NCBI GenBank assembly: GCA_031553495.1
Contig: JAVBLN010000007.1
Coordinates: 124,001-188,000, forward strand
Length of the DNA: 64,000 nt
Source: Pinibacter sp031553495
GTDB taxonomy: Bacteria; Bacteroidota; Bacteroidia; Chitinophagales; Chitinophagaceae
Direction of reading: 5' to 3'
This document shows positions 1-7,938 of the stretch, piece after piece. Within the stretch, counting starts at the first letter, position 1. Each line of letters opens with the position of its first letter. The notes below the pieces were generated by a model. That model made no database searches. It saw nothing but the letters and a program-made list of their open reading frames with translations, and was not told where the DNA came from. The position numbers were made by a program, and so were the translations under genes.

Positions 1-964
1 GGCCTTAAACAGAAGTGGGGATAAAGCCACTGCAAATAATATTTTGAAATCACTGAAGCAAAATGCTGTTAACAATGATGAGCTGGGTATGTATTGGAAA
101 GATGTCAGAGCCGGATATTTTTGGTACGAGGCGCCAATAGAAACACAGGCAGTATTAATAGAAGCGTTTTCTGAAATTGGCAATGATGTACACACGGTGA
201 ATGATCTGAAAACATGGTTGTTGAAAAATAAACAAACTAATAACTGGAAAACAACCAAAGCCACTGCCGACGCGTGTTATGCATTACTATTGCAAGGCAG
301 CGACTGGTTGAGCGCCACTCCAACTGTGGAAATAAAATTGGGGAACAAAACAATAAGCTCAACTGATAATAAAACAGAAGCAGGCACAGGATATTTTAAG
401 AATACAATTAGCGGCGATTTTGTTAAACCCGAAATGGGAAATATATCTGTAAAAATTTCCGGCGCCAATACGCAAATAACATCATGGGGAAGTGTGTACT
501 GGCAGTATTTTGAAAGACTGGAAAATATAACGCCTGCGGCCACTCCACTGCAACTTACAAAGAAATTGTTTGTGGAAAAAAATACGGATCGCGGTCCGGT
601 GTTGACGCCCGTAAATGCGAATGATGTATTGAAAGTGGGCGATAAAATAAAAGTGCGTATAGAACTGCGTGTTGATCGTGATATGGAATTTGTGCACATG
701 AAAGACATGCGTGCAAGCTGCATGGAGCCGGTAAATGTAATTAGCAGTTATAAATGGCAAGGCGGACTTGGCTATTATGAAACCACTAAAGATGCAGGCA
801 CCAATTTCTTTTTTGATTACTTACGTAAAGGCACATACGTTTTTGAATATCCGTTGTTTGTAACGCACCAGGGGAATTTCAGTAATGGCATCACCACTAT
901 TCAATGCATGTATGCACCGGAATTCAGCAGCCATAGCGAAGGTGTGAGAGTGACTGTAGAGTAA
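1..964 (+). CDS. Alpha-2-macroglobulin family protein, C-terminal part (5' truncated by window)
   Basis: The frame is open from base 2 and runs about 320 codons to TAA at 962-964, so this is the C-terminal part of a longer protein. The first part (GYFWYEAPIETQA, then ATADACYALLLQG) looks like the end of the alpha/alpha thioester-domain toroid. The second half, ending with MYAPEFSSHSEG, matches the last macroglobulin (MG10-like) domain of bacterial alpha-2-macroglobulins. Family members are large envelope proteins thought to trap foreign proteases, often next to a penicillin-binding protein. The thioester motif would lie upstream of the window. A TTG at 44 is only an internal codon. An R67 copy follows 40 bp after the stop. 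Confidence 0.85.
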   Translation, partial: ALNRSGDKATANNILKSLKQNAVNNDELGMYWKDVRAGYFWYEAPIETQAVLIEAFSEIGNDVHTVNDLKTWLLKNKQTNNWKTTKATADACYALLLQGSDWLSATPTVEIKLGNKTISSTDNKTEAGTGYFKNTISGDFVKPEMGNISVKISGANTQITSWGSVYWQYFERLENITPAATPLQLTKKLFVEKNTDRGPVLTPVNANDVLKVGDKIKVRIELRVDRDMEFVHMKDMRASCMEPVNVISSYKWQGGLGYYETTKDAGTNFFFDYLRKGTYVFEYPLFVTHQGNFSNGITTIQCMYAPEFSSHSEGVRVTVE

Positions 965-1003
965 AAAGTTAATGGTAATGTGATAAAGTTTTTTTATTTG
1001 GAG

Positions 1004-1071
1004 ACCGGCTTTTGCGCCTTGATGGAGCTTTGCTTGCGACGCTCCGTTCAACAGTGGAATATGAATTGAGC
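1004..1071 (+). repeat. R67 copy, type III
   Basis: Preceded by a T-rich tract, begins ACCGGC and ends TTGAGC. The central palindrome is GCGACGC at 1036-1042. Forms an inverted pair with 1239-1305. Confidence 0.8.
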
Positions 1072-1091
1072 GAATGTATCATAAGGTTATG

Positions 1092-1138
1092 CTAAAATAA
1101 ATGTCCTGCACTTCAAAAGTGCAGGACATTTATTTTAG
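1092..1138. repeat. Perfect 22-bp hairpin with CAA loop
   Basis: Arms 1092-1113 and 1117-1138 are perfectly complementary around the 3-nt loop CAA. The stem tip GTCCTGCACTT resembles that of the hairpin at 15402-15438 (GTCCTACACCT), so both belong to one REP-like family. It lies inside the inverted R67 pair 1004-1305. Confidence 0.85.
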
Positions 1139-1200
1139 TATTATGTTGGCTGCCCGGTATGTTAGTGCAGCGCTAAAAATAAACTTGCTTAGCATCTGAC

Positions 1201-1238
1201 CTCTCTACTGCCTGCTGTCTACTGCCAACTGCCAACTC
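1201..1238. repeat. H7 heptamer array, GGCAGTT family
   Basis: On the minus strand it reads GGCAGTT, GGCAGTA, GACAGCA, GGCAGTA and then a GAGAGG tail, a strict 7-bp period with point variants. It abuts the inner end of the R67 copy at 1239. Confidence 0.75.
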
Positions 1239-1305
1239 GCTCAATAGTATTCCTGCCGTACAAGTGAGTGACACAACGATGCTTAATAGTTGCACTATCG
1301 CCGGT
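1239..1305 (-). repeat. R67 copy, type I
   Basis: Minus-orientation copy. The central heptamer is GTGTCAC (GTGACAC on the plus strand). Right-hand partner of the copy at 1004. The 475-bp gap 965-1439 holds this pair, the hairpin and the heptamer array, with no supported gene. Confidence 0.85.
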
Positions 1306-1427
1306 TTTCCACAAAGAAAAAATTTGATAATTGCCATGTGAATGATAGTAAGAAATGCTTTTATAAATATTTTGTTGTAGTTTTTAGATAGGATTTAAAA
1401 TCATAAAAATCTCCTTCTTTTTCCACT

Positions 1428-1435
1428 TATCTTCG
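1428..1435 (+). promoter_or_regulatory. Candidate -7 box TATCTTCG for the FAD oxidoreductase
   Basis: Seven of eight bases match the Bacteroidetes -7 consensus TAnnTTTG. It ends only 4 nt before the ATG at 1440, so transcription from it would give a leaderless or nearly leaderless mRNA. No convincing -33 element was seen. Confidence 0.4.
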
Positions 1436-1439
1436 TGGC

Positions 1440-2498
1440 ATGCAAACAGATTTTATTATTGTAGGGCAAGGGCTTGCGGGCACTTTCCTAAGTTGGGAAT
1501 TGCATAAAGCCAAAAAAACTTTTGTAGTAATTGATGATGACGCGCCATTTTCTGCGGCCAAAGTGGCGGCAGGCATTATTAATCCTGTTACCGGAAGGCG
1601 AATTGTAAAGACGTGGTTGATTGATGAGCTTTTGGCCTGCTCCTGGAAAACATATCATGAACTGGGAGCATTATTGCAAATTGATTGTATTCAACTGAAA
1701 AGTATTATCGACTTTTATCCTACGCTTCAAATGAGAAACGCGTTTGAAGCGCGGTACGAAAATGATAAACAATATCTCTCGCTGCCCCAGGATGAGAATG
1801 ACTGGAAGCATCTTGTACACTACGATTTGGGCTACGGCATAATTGAACCTGCTCACTGGATGGATCTGCAATTGTTGCTGCCATCATACCGCGAATGGCT
1901 GGAGCAAAATAATTTACTTGTTACGGCTCATTTTGAAATGAGTGATTTTCGAATAGAGGAAACCAAAGTGTGTTATAATGATATTATCGCTGAGAAAATA
2001 ATTTTCTGTGATGGATTGAACGGATTTTCAAATCCATATTTTAAGAACCTTCCTTTTGCGCCCAATAAAGGCGAGGCTTTGCTGGTGGAAGTAAAAGATT
2101 TTCCCACAACTCATGTGTTGAAAAAAGGCTTCAAATTTGTTCCGTGGAAAGATGATATTTTTTGGGTTGGCGCTCCTTACTTATGGGAGTTTGATGATGA
2201 TAATCCTACAGAAGGATTTTATCAGTTCGCTAAAAATTGGATGACACAAACTATTAAAGCTCCTTTTAGAATTGTTGATCATCTTGCATCTGTGCGCCCG
2301 GCAACCCTTGAAAGACGGCCATTTGTGGGCATGCATCCTGCATATGAGAACATCGGAATTTTTAACGGATTAGGCTCCAAAGGTTGTTCACTGGCTCCAT
2401 ATTTTGCCAATCAACTAGTACAAAATATTATCAACGGAAAAGCAATAGAACCTGAAGCTTCTATTGAGAGATTTACAAAAGTGTTGAGTAGAGAATAG
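1440..2498 (+). CDS. FAD-dependent oxidoreductase, DAO/GlyOx-like family
   Basis: The 352-residue protein opens with a Rossmann FAD-binding motif (GQGLAG, residues 9-14) followed by a second beta strand ending in acidic residues (VVIDDD), as in the D-amino-acid oxidase/glycine oxidase superfamily. The C-terminal part carries SVRPATLERRPFVG and GLGSKGCSLAPY, which fit the family's FAD-closing segment. No signal peptide is seen, so it is probably cytoplasmic. The substrate cannot be read from sequence; amine oxidation is only a family inference. It converges with trmD, the two stops being 3 bp apart, so the pair probably shares no separate terminator. Confidence 0.8.
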   Translation: MQTDFIIVGQGLAGTFLSWELHKAKKTFVVIDDDAPFSAAKVAAGIINPVTGRRIVKTWLIDELLACSWKTYHELGALLQIDCIQLKSIIDFYPTLQMRNAFEARYENDKQYLSLPQDENDWKHLVHYDLGYGIIEPAHWMDLQLLLPSYREWLEQNNLLVTAHFEMSDFRIEETKVCYNDIIAEKIIFCDGLNGFSNPYFKNLPFAPNKGEALLVEVKDFPTTHVLKKGFKFVPWKDDIFWVGAPYLWEFDDDNPTEGFYQFAKNWMTQTIKAPFRIVDHLASVRPATLERRPFVGMHPAYENIGIFNGLGSKGCSLAPYFANQLVQNIINGKAIEPEASIERFTKVLSRE

Positions 2499-2501
2499 TT
2501 G

Positions 2502-3173
2502 CTAGATAAGATCCGGTCTCCTTTTTTCTGTTCTGGCTACAGCTTGTTCGTGACGCCAGTCATCAATTTTTTTTGGATCGCCGCTCAATAAAATGGGCGG
2601 TACTTCCCAACCGCGAAAATTTGCGGGACGTGTGTAAACAGGCGGCGCCAGCAAATCGTCCTGAAAGGAATCGGTAAGCGCGGAAGTTTCATCATTCAGT
2701 ACGCCGGGTATAATGCGGCCAATTGCATCTACAATAACGGCTGCGGCAAGCTCACCACCGCTCAACACATAATCGCCAATTGAGATTTCCAATGTTACAA
2801 AATGTTCGCGGATGCGCTCATCAATACCTTTATAGTGGCCGCAAATGATTAGCAGATTATCATACAACGAAAGCCGGTTCGCTATTTTTTGTTCAAAGCG
2901 TCGGCCATCAGGAGTCATGTATATGATCTCATCATATTTTCTTTCGCTCTGCAAATTCTCAATTGCATTCGCCAGCGGCTCGCACATCATCACCATTCCT
3001 GCTCCGCCACCATACTGGTAATCATCCACCTGCCCATATTCATTTACCGCCCATTTTCTTAAATGATGCACATGCACTTCCAGCAAACCCTTTGCCTGCG
3101 CTCTTTTCATAATAGAATGAGCAAAAGGACTTTCCAGTAATTCAGGTAAAACAGTAATGATATCAATTCGCAT
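2502..3173 (-). CDS. trmD: tRNA (guanine(37)-N1)-methyltransferase TrmD
   Basis: A 223-residue SPOUT-family protein starting MRIDIITVLPELLESPF, with YGGGAGMVM and the knot motif GDYVLSGGELAA, both hallmarks of TrmD. It transfers methyl from AdoMet to N1 of G37 in tRNAs whose anticodon is followed by G, which prevents frameshifting. Length is normal. In many bacteria trmD sits with rpsP, rimM and rplS; here it stands alone between an oxidoreductase and a polysaccharide locus. A TATATTTG box ends 4 nt before the ATG. Confidence 0.97.
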   Translation of the reverse strand: MRIDIITVLPELLESPFAHSIMKRAQAKGLLEVHVHHLRKWAVNEYGQVDDYQYGGGAGMVMMCEPLANAIENLQSERKYDEIIYMTPDGRRFEQKIANRLSLYDNLLIICGHYKGIDERIREHFVTLEISIGDYVLSGGELAAAVIVDAIGRIIPGVLNDETSALTDSFQDDLLAPPVYTRPANFRGWEVPPILLSGDPKKIDDWRHEQAVARTEKRRPDLI

Positions 3174-3177
3174 GATG

Positions 3178-3185
3178 CAAATATA
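3178..3185 (-). promoter_or_regulatory. Perfect -7 box TATATTTG for trmD
   Basis: An exact match to TAnnTTTG on the minus strand, separated by 4 nt (CATC) from the trmD ATG. Given normal -7 to start spacing, transcription would begin at or beside the start codon, predicting a leaderless mRNA. Confidence 0.5.
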
Positions 3186-3336
3186 GTGAACAGAAGATAT
3201 GCCAGGGTCAGATGTCAGTAGTTGGAAGTTTTCTGATATCTGAAATTTTATTGAACACCAGTCAATGCTGTTCTAAAAGTCACTTCCATTTCTCAATTCC
3301 TCTCATTATCTTGTTAACATAAAAACCTCTAGCCAA

Positions 3337-4518
3337 ATGCTTTTTTTGCAAATGCTTTTTTGGATTTGTATCTGTATTGTTTTTTATGCTTACATCGGAT
3401 ATGGAATACTAATAGCTTTTCTTGTTAGTATGAAAAGAATATTTTTCAAAAAGAAAACTGTTGAAATGCACTGCCGGCCAACTGTAGCGCTGATCATTCC
3501 TGCATATAATGAAGAAGATTTTATTCTTCATAAATTAAATAATACCGCTGAGCTTGATTATCCTGCTGATAAACTGCGTGTAATTTTTGTAACAGACGGA
3601 TCCACTGATAGTACTCCGGAGTTAATTAGAGAAAACAGTAATTATGAATTACTCCATACAAATGGAAGAAGAGGAAAAGCCTTTGCTATGAACAGGGCTG
3701 TTCAATTTGCAGAAGAAGAAGTTTTGATATTCAGCGATGCCAATACACTTTTGAACAAAGCTTGTATAAAAGAGTTGGCGAAGCATTATGAATCACCAAA
3801 AGTTGGCGGGGTGGCCGGAGAAAAAAAGATTATCAAACAGGCAAGCGATAAGGCTTCTGCAGCAGGTGAAGGAATTTACTGGAAGTATGAATCGACTTTA
3901 AAAAAACTTGACTCGGCACTGAATACAATTGTTGGTGCTGCGGGGGAATTATTTTCTGTAAGGCGCGCATTATATGAACCTGTGCAGGAAGGTGTTATTA
4001 TCGAAGATTTTGTGTTGTCGATGCATATTTGTATGAAAGGATTTTCGTTTAAGTATGAGCCTGGTGCGTATGCGATAGAAACCGCTTCTTCATCTATGAA
4101 GGAAGAACAAAAACGAAAGGTGCGCATTTGCGCGGGCGGCTTCCAGGCTATGTATTTGTTGGGCGATGTGCTTAATGTGTTTAAGTACGGATTGCTTTCA
4201 TTTCAATACATATCACATCGTGTGTTAAGATGGGCGATTTGTCCGTTATGTTTGGTGCTTATTTTTTTTAGCAATACGCTTATTGTGCTGTTGACTATTT
4301 CTGTTTTGTATGAAGTTTTATTGATGGCACAAATTGTATTTTATATAATGGCTTTTGCAGGATGGCAATTTGCGAATAAGAATATAAAGATCAAAAGTCT
4401 GTATGTGCCGTATTATTTTGTGTTTATGAATGCCGCTGCTTTTCTTGGATTTCGCAGGTATTTAAAAGGCAATCAAAGTGTGATTTGGGAGAAGGCCGGC
4501 AGGGAGAAGCTGGCGTAA
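3337..4518 (+). CDS. Membrane glycosyltransferase family 2, cellulose-synthase-like
   Basis: The 393-residue protein has an N-terminal membrane helix (about 3-27), a GT-A domain (about 45-270) and several C-terminal helices (about 290-375). Visible motifs are IIPAYNEED, VTDGSTDST, FSDANT (D134 as part of the metal-binding motif) and IIEDF (E223-D224, catalytic-base region). The usual QxxRW site is replaced by KRKVRI, with Ile for Trp. Family members polymerise or transfer sugars from nucleotide-sugars at the inner membrane. First gene of the polysaccharide locus. R67 copies lie downstream. Confidence 0.85.
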   Translation: MLFLQMLFWICICIVFYAYIGYGILIAFLVSMKRIFFKKKTVEMHCRPTVALIIPAYNEEDFILHKLNNTAELDYPADKLRVIFVTDGSTDSTPELIRENSNYELLHTNGRRGKAFAMNRAVQFAEEEVLIFSDANTLLNKACIKELAKHYESPKVGGVAGEKKIIKQASDKASAAGEGIYWKYESTLKKLDSALNTIVGAAGELFSVRRALYEPVQEGVIIEDFVLSMHICMKGFSFKYEPGAYAIETASSSMKEEQKRKVRICAGGFQAMYLLGDVLNVFKYGLLSFQYISHRVLRWAICPLCLVLIFFSNTLIVLLTISVLYEVLLMAQIVFYIMAFAGWQFANKNIKIKSLYVPYYFVFMNAAAFLGFRRYLKGNQSVIWEKAGREKLA

Positions 4519-4545
4519 GAAAGCCGGCCTTTCTACTACCAACCC

Positions 4546-4613
4546 GCTGAATAGCATTACTGCAGTACAAGTGAGTGACACAACAAATGCTTAATAGTAG
4601 CAATATCGCCGGT
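4546..4613 (-). repeat. R67 copy, type I
   Basis: Ends GCCGGTATC followed by AAAAA, the typical outer end. The inner end GCTGAATAG starts 27 bp after the glycosyltransferase stop. Faces away from the copy at 5057. Confidence 0.85.
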
Positions 4614-4644
4614 ATCAAAAAGCATTGTATAAAATTATTAAAGC

Positions 4645-4925
4645 TTAAAATATAACAGTAATCAACACACTAATATTATAGTTAATAGCTTTTGCTTCCG
4701 TTAGTTTTATAACAATATTCATTGGCTTTATACCCGCATCATCGGTTAAGCTAGTTCCGGTGGCGAATGAAATACTTTGAAAATCATTGACTGTAAAGGA
4801 GAATGGCAATTGCAGTTCCCGTTTGCATGACAATAATGTAAAATTTCGTGCTAATGCATTTGCTTTATTGATTTTTGTTTTTATTTTTATAATGCGATTG
4901 TCAGTTTCTAAATAGCGATTTTATT
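4645..4925 (-). pseudogene. Possible remnant of an unidentified beta-rich protein
   Basis: A minus-strand frame stays open for about 93 codons from a stop at 4925 to TGA near 4645. It reads like protein (RYLETDNRIIKIKT, then LQLPFSFTVNDFQSISF, then PMNIVIKLTEAKAINYN) but has no good start codon, only an internal TTG. It lies between two R67 copies. It may be the 3' part of a decayed gene or a chance frame. No family recognised. The rest of the gap 4519-5304 holds the two R67 copies and AT-rich DNA. Confidence 0.25.
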
Positions 4926-5056
4926 CAATTCCTTTTGAAAATCAGGCTATAAAAAAAAGTTTGAGATCTTCCACCCCTAATATCCTTAGATAAATACCTT
5001 TTTAGTTTTATTATTATACTTCGGACAGTGTAAAATTATGCATGGATTTTTTTGAT

Positions 5057-5124
5057 ACCGGCGATATTGCTACTATTAAGCATTCGTTGTGTCACTCACT
5101 TGTACTGCAGTAATGCTACTCGGC
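5057..5124 (+). repeat. R67 copy, type I
   Basis: T-tract then GATACCGGC at the left, GTGTCAC in the centre, ends near CTACTCGGC. Upstream of the receiver gene at 5305. Confidence 0.85.
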
Positions 5125-5304
5125 GGGTTGAAGTATTCATGCACGAATTTGCTATGCATTGTTAAATAGTATAATTGCCGGTTTCGATCCTTTCCAAAAC
5201 CATTTTGTTTCTGTCGATCCTATACCCTGATGTGAGCTTAAACAAATTCTATTGCTAGTCTCATGAAAAGGATTGAGTTTGTTCAAACTTAATGATTCAA
5301 CAAA

Positions 5305-5706
5305 ATGAAAAGAACGATTTTAGCGATTGATGGAAGCAAAGCGATCAGGTTTCTTCTTCAAAATGTTTTTGAAAAAAGCTACCGGGTTATAACTGCTGCA
5401 GATGCTGCGTCTGCAATGTATTGGCTTTCGCACAATGATTTGCCGCACGCTATTATCGCTGATCCCCAGTTGCCTGATACGGATAATTGGGAATTGATTG
5501 CACATCTAACCAGTAGTGGTTTATACGGTCATATTCCTCTTATTGTTCTGTCTTCATTAAGTAAATCTGAGATTGCTTCCAAGTGTAAGGAAATGGGGGT
5601 GTTACAATATTTTCAACAACCCTTCAATCCTGTTGATCTGGTAAATTTTATTGAGAATGTGTTTGCCGGCATGCAACAATCAACGACAAAGCTTAAAGCT
5701 GTATAG
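5305..5706 (+). CDS. Stand-alone degenerate receiver-domain protein
   Basis: At 133 residues it is a single CheY-like receiver. D9 is present but the usual second acidic residue is G10. The phospho-acceptor position is D53 (IIADPQLPD) and the Ser/Thr switch is S83/S84. The invariant Lys of the KPF motif is Q105 (QQPF). Without this Lys normal phospho-switching is doubtful, so a protein-protein role is plausible. No output domain. It is 52 bp upstream of the sugar transferase, whose own N-terminus also looks like a relic receiver, suggesting that the two act together in controlling exopolysaccharide synthesis (inference). Confidence 0.75.
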   Translation: MKRTILAIDGSKAIRFLLQNVFEKSYRVITAADAASAMYWLSHNDLPHAIIADPQLPDTDNWELIAHLTSSGLYGHIPLIVLSSLSKSEIASKCKEMGVLQYFQQPFNPVDLVNFIENVFAGMQQSTTKLKAV

Positions 5707-5758
5707 TTAAAGAAAACACCAGGATATAAACAACATTAATCATTAAACTCTTACCTGA

Positions 5759-6931
5759 ATGGAACTTGCAATTTTACCAGACATTTCATCACCTGCAATC
5801 GAAAGAATTTATGGGAACCTTGTTCAAACTTCTAAAGCGGATCTTGCGCTAAAAGATGTAGAGATCGCGCCACTAACAGAATTTTTTTACCTGGGGAAGA
5901 AAAACGTGAAAATTGACCGCATTATCACTCTTTTTGAAGGAGGCTATGCGGCGGAAACGGTTGACAACGCCATCTCAATTCTTTCAAGAATTATTTCCAG
6001 GAACGGGAAGCCGCCGGGAGTTGTTATTGCAGACGCGACTACAAGTTATACGGCAATTGTAAAGCTGGCAAAATTTATGGCCTCACATGACGATCTTTCT
6101 AACGTGCCCATTGTGCTTGACTCTTCTGATATAAGTGCAGCGCAGCTTGCACAATTTAAAAATTGCAGATTTATTGATGATATTATTTCTATTGATGATC
6201 TCGGAGAGAAATTTATTCAGCGTGTTCTTTTTTTGAGGAAGATAAAAGATAAAAAACATCATGCCTCTTTTCGAAAAAGTATTCAGACTAAAGTGCCACG
6301 AAAGACAGATTACAATTATGTATTGAAAAGAAGCCTTGATATAACTGTCGCAATGGCCTCGCTTTTATTATTAAGCCCTGTGTTTCTTTTTATTTCAATT
6401 GCTATAAAATTAGAATCAAGAGGTCCGGTATTATATATTTCAAAGAGAGCGGGAAGAGGTTACAGGATTTTTAATTTTTATAAATTCCGCACCATGGAAA
6501 TGAATGCGGATCAAAAGGTGAATGAGATGGGGCATTTGAATCAATACAATGTTTCTGATTCAGGACCAGTGTTCTTTAAGGTTAGTAACGATCCGCGTAT
6601 TTCAAAGTTGGGCACATTTCTAAGAAACACAAGCCTTGATGAATTACCGCAGCTTTTTAACGTGTTGCTGGGAGATATGTCGCTGGTGGGCAACAGACCA
6701 TTGCCATTGTACGAAGCGGCTACCCTTACTACTGATGAATGGGCACCTCGTTTTCTTGCACCCGCAGGTATGACGGGATTGTGGCAAATTAAAAAAAGAG
6801 GGCATGGTAACATGTCGGCTGAAGAAAGAATTAATCTTGATATCAGTTATGCAGACAAGCATAGCTTCATGTATGATCTTTGGATTATGGCCAATACACC
6901 AACGGCTGTGTTTCAAAAATCGAATGTGTAA
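5759..6931 (+). CDS. Bacterial sugar transferase (polyprenyl-phosphate sugar-1-P transferase) with receiver-like N-terminus
   Basis: Of 390 residues, about 185-385 match the WcaJ/ExoY-type bacterial sugar transferase domain: one hydrophobic segment (ITVAMASLLLLSPVFLFIS), KFRTM, TSLDELPQLFNVLLGDMSL and AGMTGLWQI. These enzymes start polysaccharide repeat units by moving a sugar-1-phosphate from UDP-sugar to undecaprenyl phosphate. SLVGNRP has Asn where SLVGPRP is usual. Residues 1-165 resemble a degenerate receiver (GVVIADAT, PIVLDSSD). It lies just after a degenerate receiver gene and before two GT2 genes, so it is probably the initiating enzyme of this locus. Confidence 0.9.
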   Translation: MELAILPDISSPAIERIYGNLVQTSKADLALKDVEIAPLTEFFYLGKKNVKIDRIITLFEGGYAAETVDNAISILSRIISRNGKPPGVVIADATTSYTAIVKLAKFMASHDDLSNVPIVLDSSDISAAQLAQFKNCRFIDDIISIDDLGEKFIQRVLFLRKIKDKKHHASFRKSIQTKVPRKTDYNYVLKRSLDITVAMASLLLLSPVFLFISIAIKLESRGPVLYISKRAGRGYRIFNFYKFRTMEMNADQKVNEMGHLNQYNVSDSGPVFFKVSNDPRISKLGTFLRNTSLDELPQLFNVLLGDMSLVGNRPLPLYEAATLTTDEWAPRFLAPAGMTGLWQIKKRGHGNMSAEERINLDISYADKHSFMYDLWIMANTPTAVFQKSNV

Positions 6932-7012
6932 CAAGTAAACTAAATGTAGAGAGTCGAAATTCAAAACGCGAACATTGCTGGATTTTGACTTTTGAGTTAA
7001 AAACTCAATATT

Positions 7013-7912
7013 GTGCAACTACCTCTTGTATCTATAATAACGTTGAATTATAACCAACTGGCTGTAACATGTGAGTTTCTTGAATCAACGCGGCATTTGA
7101 CTTATGGCAATTATGAAGTATTGGTTTGCGATATGGCTTCTGCTGATGATCCCACGGAAACTATACAAACCGCCGGTTATCCAAATGTAAAGGTGTTGAG
7201 ATGCCAGCAGAATCTTGGTTATGCGGGTGGTAATAATTGGGGTATGTTATTTGCCAAAGGCCACTTTATTTTTATTGTGAATAACGATACCGAATTGCCG
7301 CCGGATGTGATAGAGTTATTGCTACAGCCATTCAAACAAAATTCAACGATCGGTGTGGTGTGCCCGAAAATTAAATTTTATTTCGCACCTAATGTTATCC
7401 AGTATGCGGGATTTAATCCTATGAATCCTTATACCGGAAGAACTTCCGAACGGGGTAATAAAGAAGAAGATAACGGGCAGTATGATATGTCGGGATTTAC
7501 AAATGGAGCACACGGCTGCGCTATGATGGTGAAAAGGGAAGTGGTTGAAAAAGTAGGTAAGTTCCCTGAAAAATTTTTTCTGTACTATGAAGAATGGGAC
7601 TGGAGCGCAAGAATGATAAAAGCCGGATACAAAATATGGTACAATGCGGAAGCGGTGGTATACCACAAAGAATCGGTTAGTGTGGGAAAACACAATCCTG
7701 TAAAAGTATATTATCACACACGCAACAGGATTTTGTATATGAGAAGGAATGTGGGAAAAATGCAATTGTTGTCATTTTTCTTTTTCTTCTTTTTCTTTAG
7801 TGCTCCTAAAACACTAGCCATGTATATAAGATACAGGCAGTTTGCGCATTTAAAGTTTTTTATGAAGGGAGTAGTATGGAATTTGTATTCATCAAGCTAT
7901 TCACCGGTATAA
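7013..7912 (+). CDS. Glycosyltransferase family 2, rhamnosyltransferase-like
   Basis: A 299-residue protein with a GTG start (no in-frame ATG precedes the conserved LVSIITLNYN). It shows a GT-A fold: NLGYAGGNN, VNNDTELPPD (metal-binding region) and EEWDWSARMIKAGY, matching the WcaA/RfbF-like group that extends O-antigen or exopolysaccharide units. Near residue 255 a run of eight Phe begins a C-terminal hydrophobic segment, encoded by a T-rich tract prone to slippage. Third enzyme of the locus, 26 bp before the next GT2. Confidence 0.85.
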   Translation: MQLPLVSIITLNYNQLAVTCEFLESTRHLTYGNYEVLVCDMASADDPTETIQTAGYPNVKVLRCQQNLGYAGGNNWGMLFAKGHFIFIVNNDTELPPDVIELLLQPFKQNSTIGVVCPKIKFYFAPNVIQYAGFNPMNPYTGRTSERGNKEEDNGQYDMSGFTNGAHGCAMMVKREVVEKVGKFPEKFFLYYEEWDWSARMIKAGYKIWYNAEAVVYHKESVSVGKHNPVKVYYHTRNRILYMRRNVGKMQLLSFFFFFFFFSAPKTLAMYIRYRQFAHLKFFMKGVVWNLYSSSYSPV

Positions 7913-7938
7913 TGCAAGTGTAAATTATAAGCTATTGT

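Noticed and set aside
7770..7800. Frameshift suspected in the glycosyltransferase at 7013 because of a T-rich tract coding eight Phe
   Set aside because: The frame continues into a plausible hydrophobic segment and normal C-terminus, so no break is needed.
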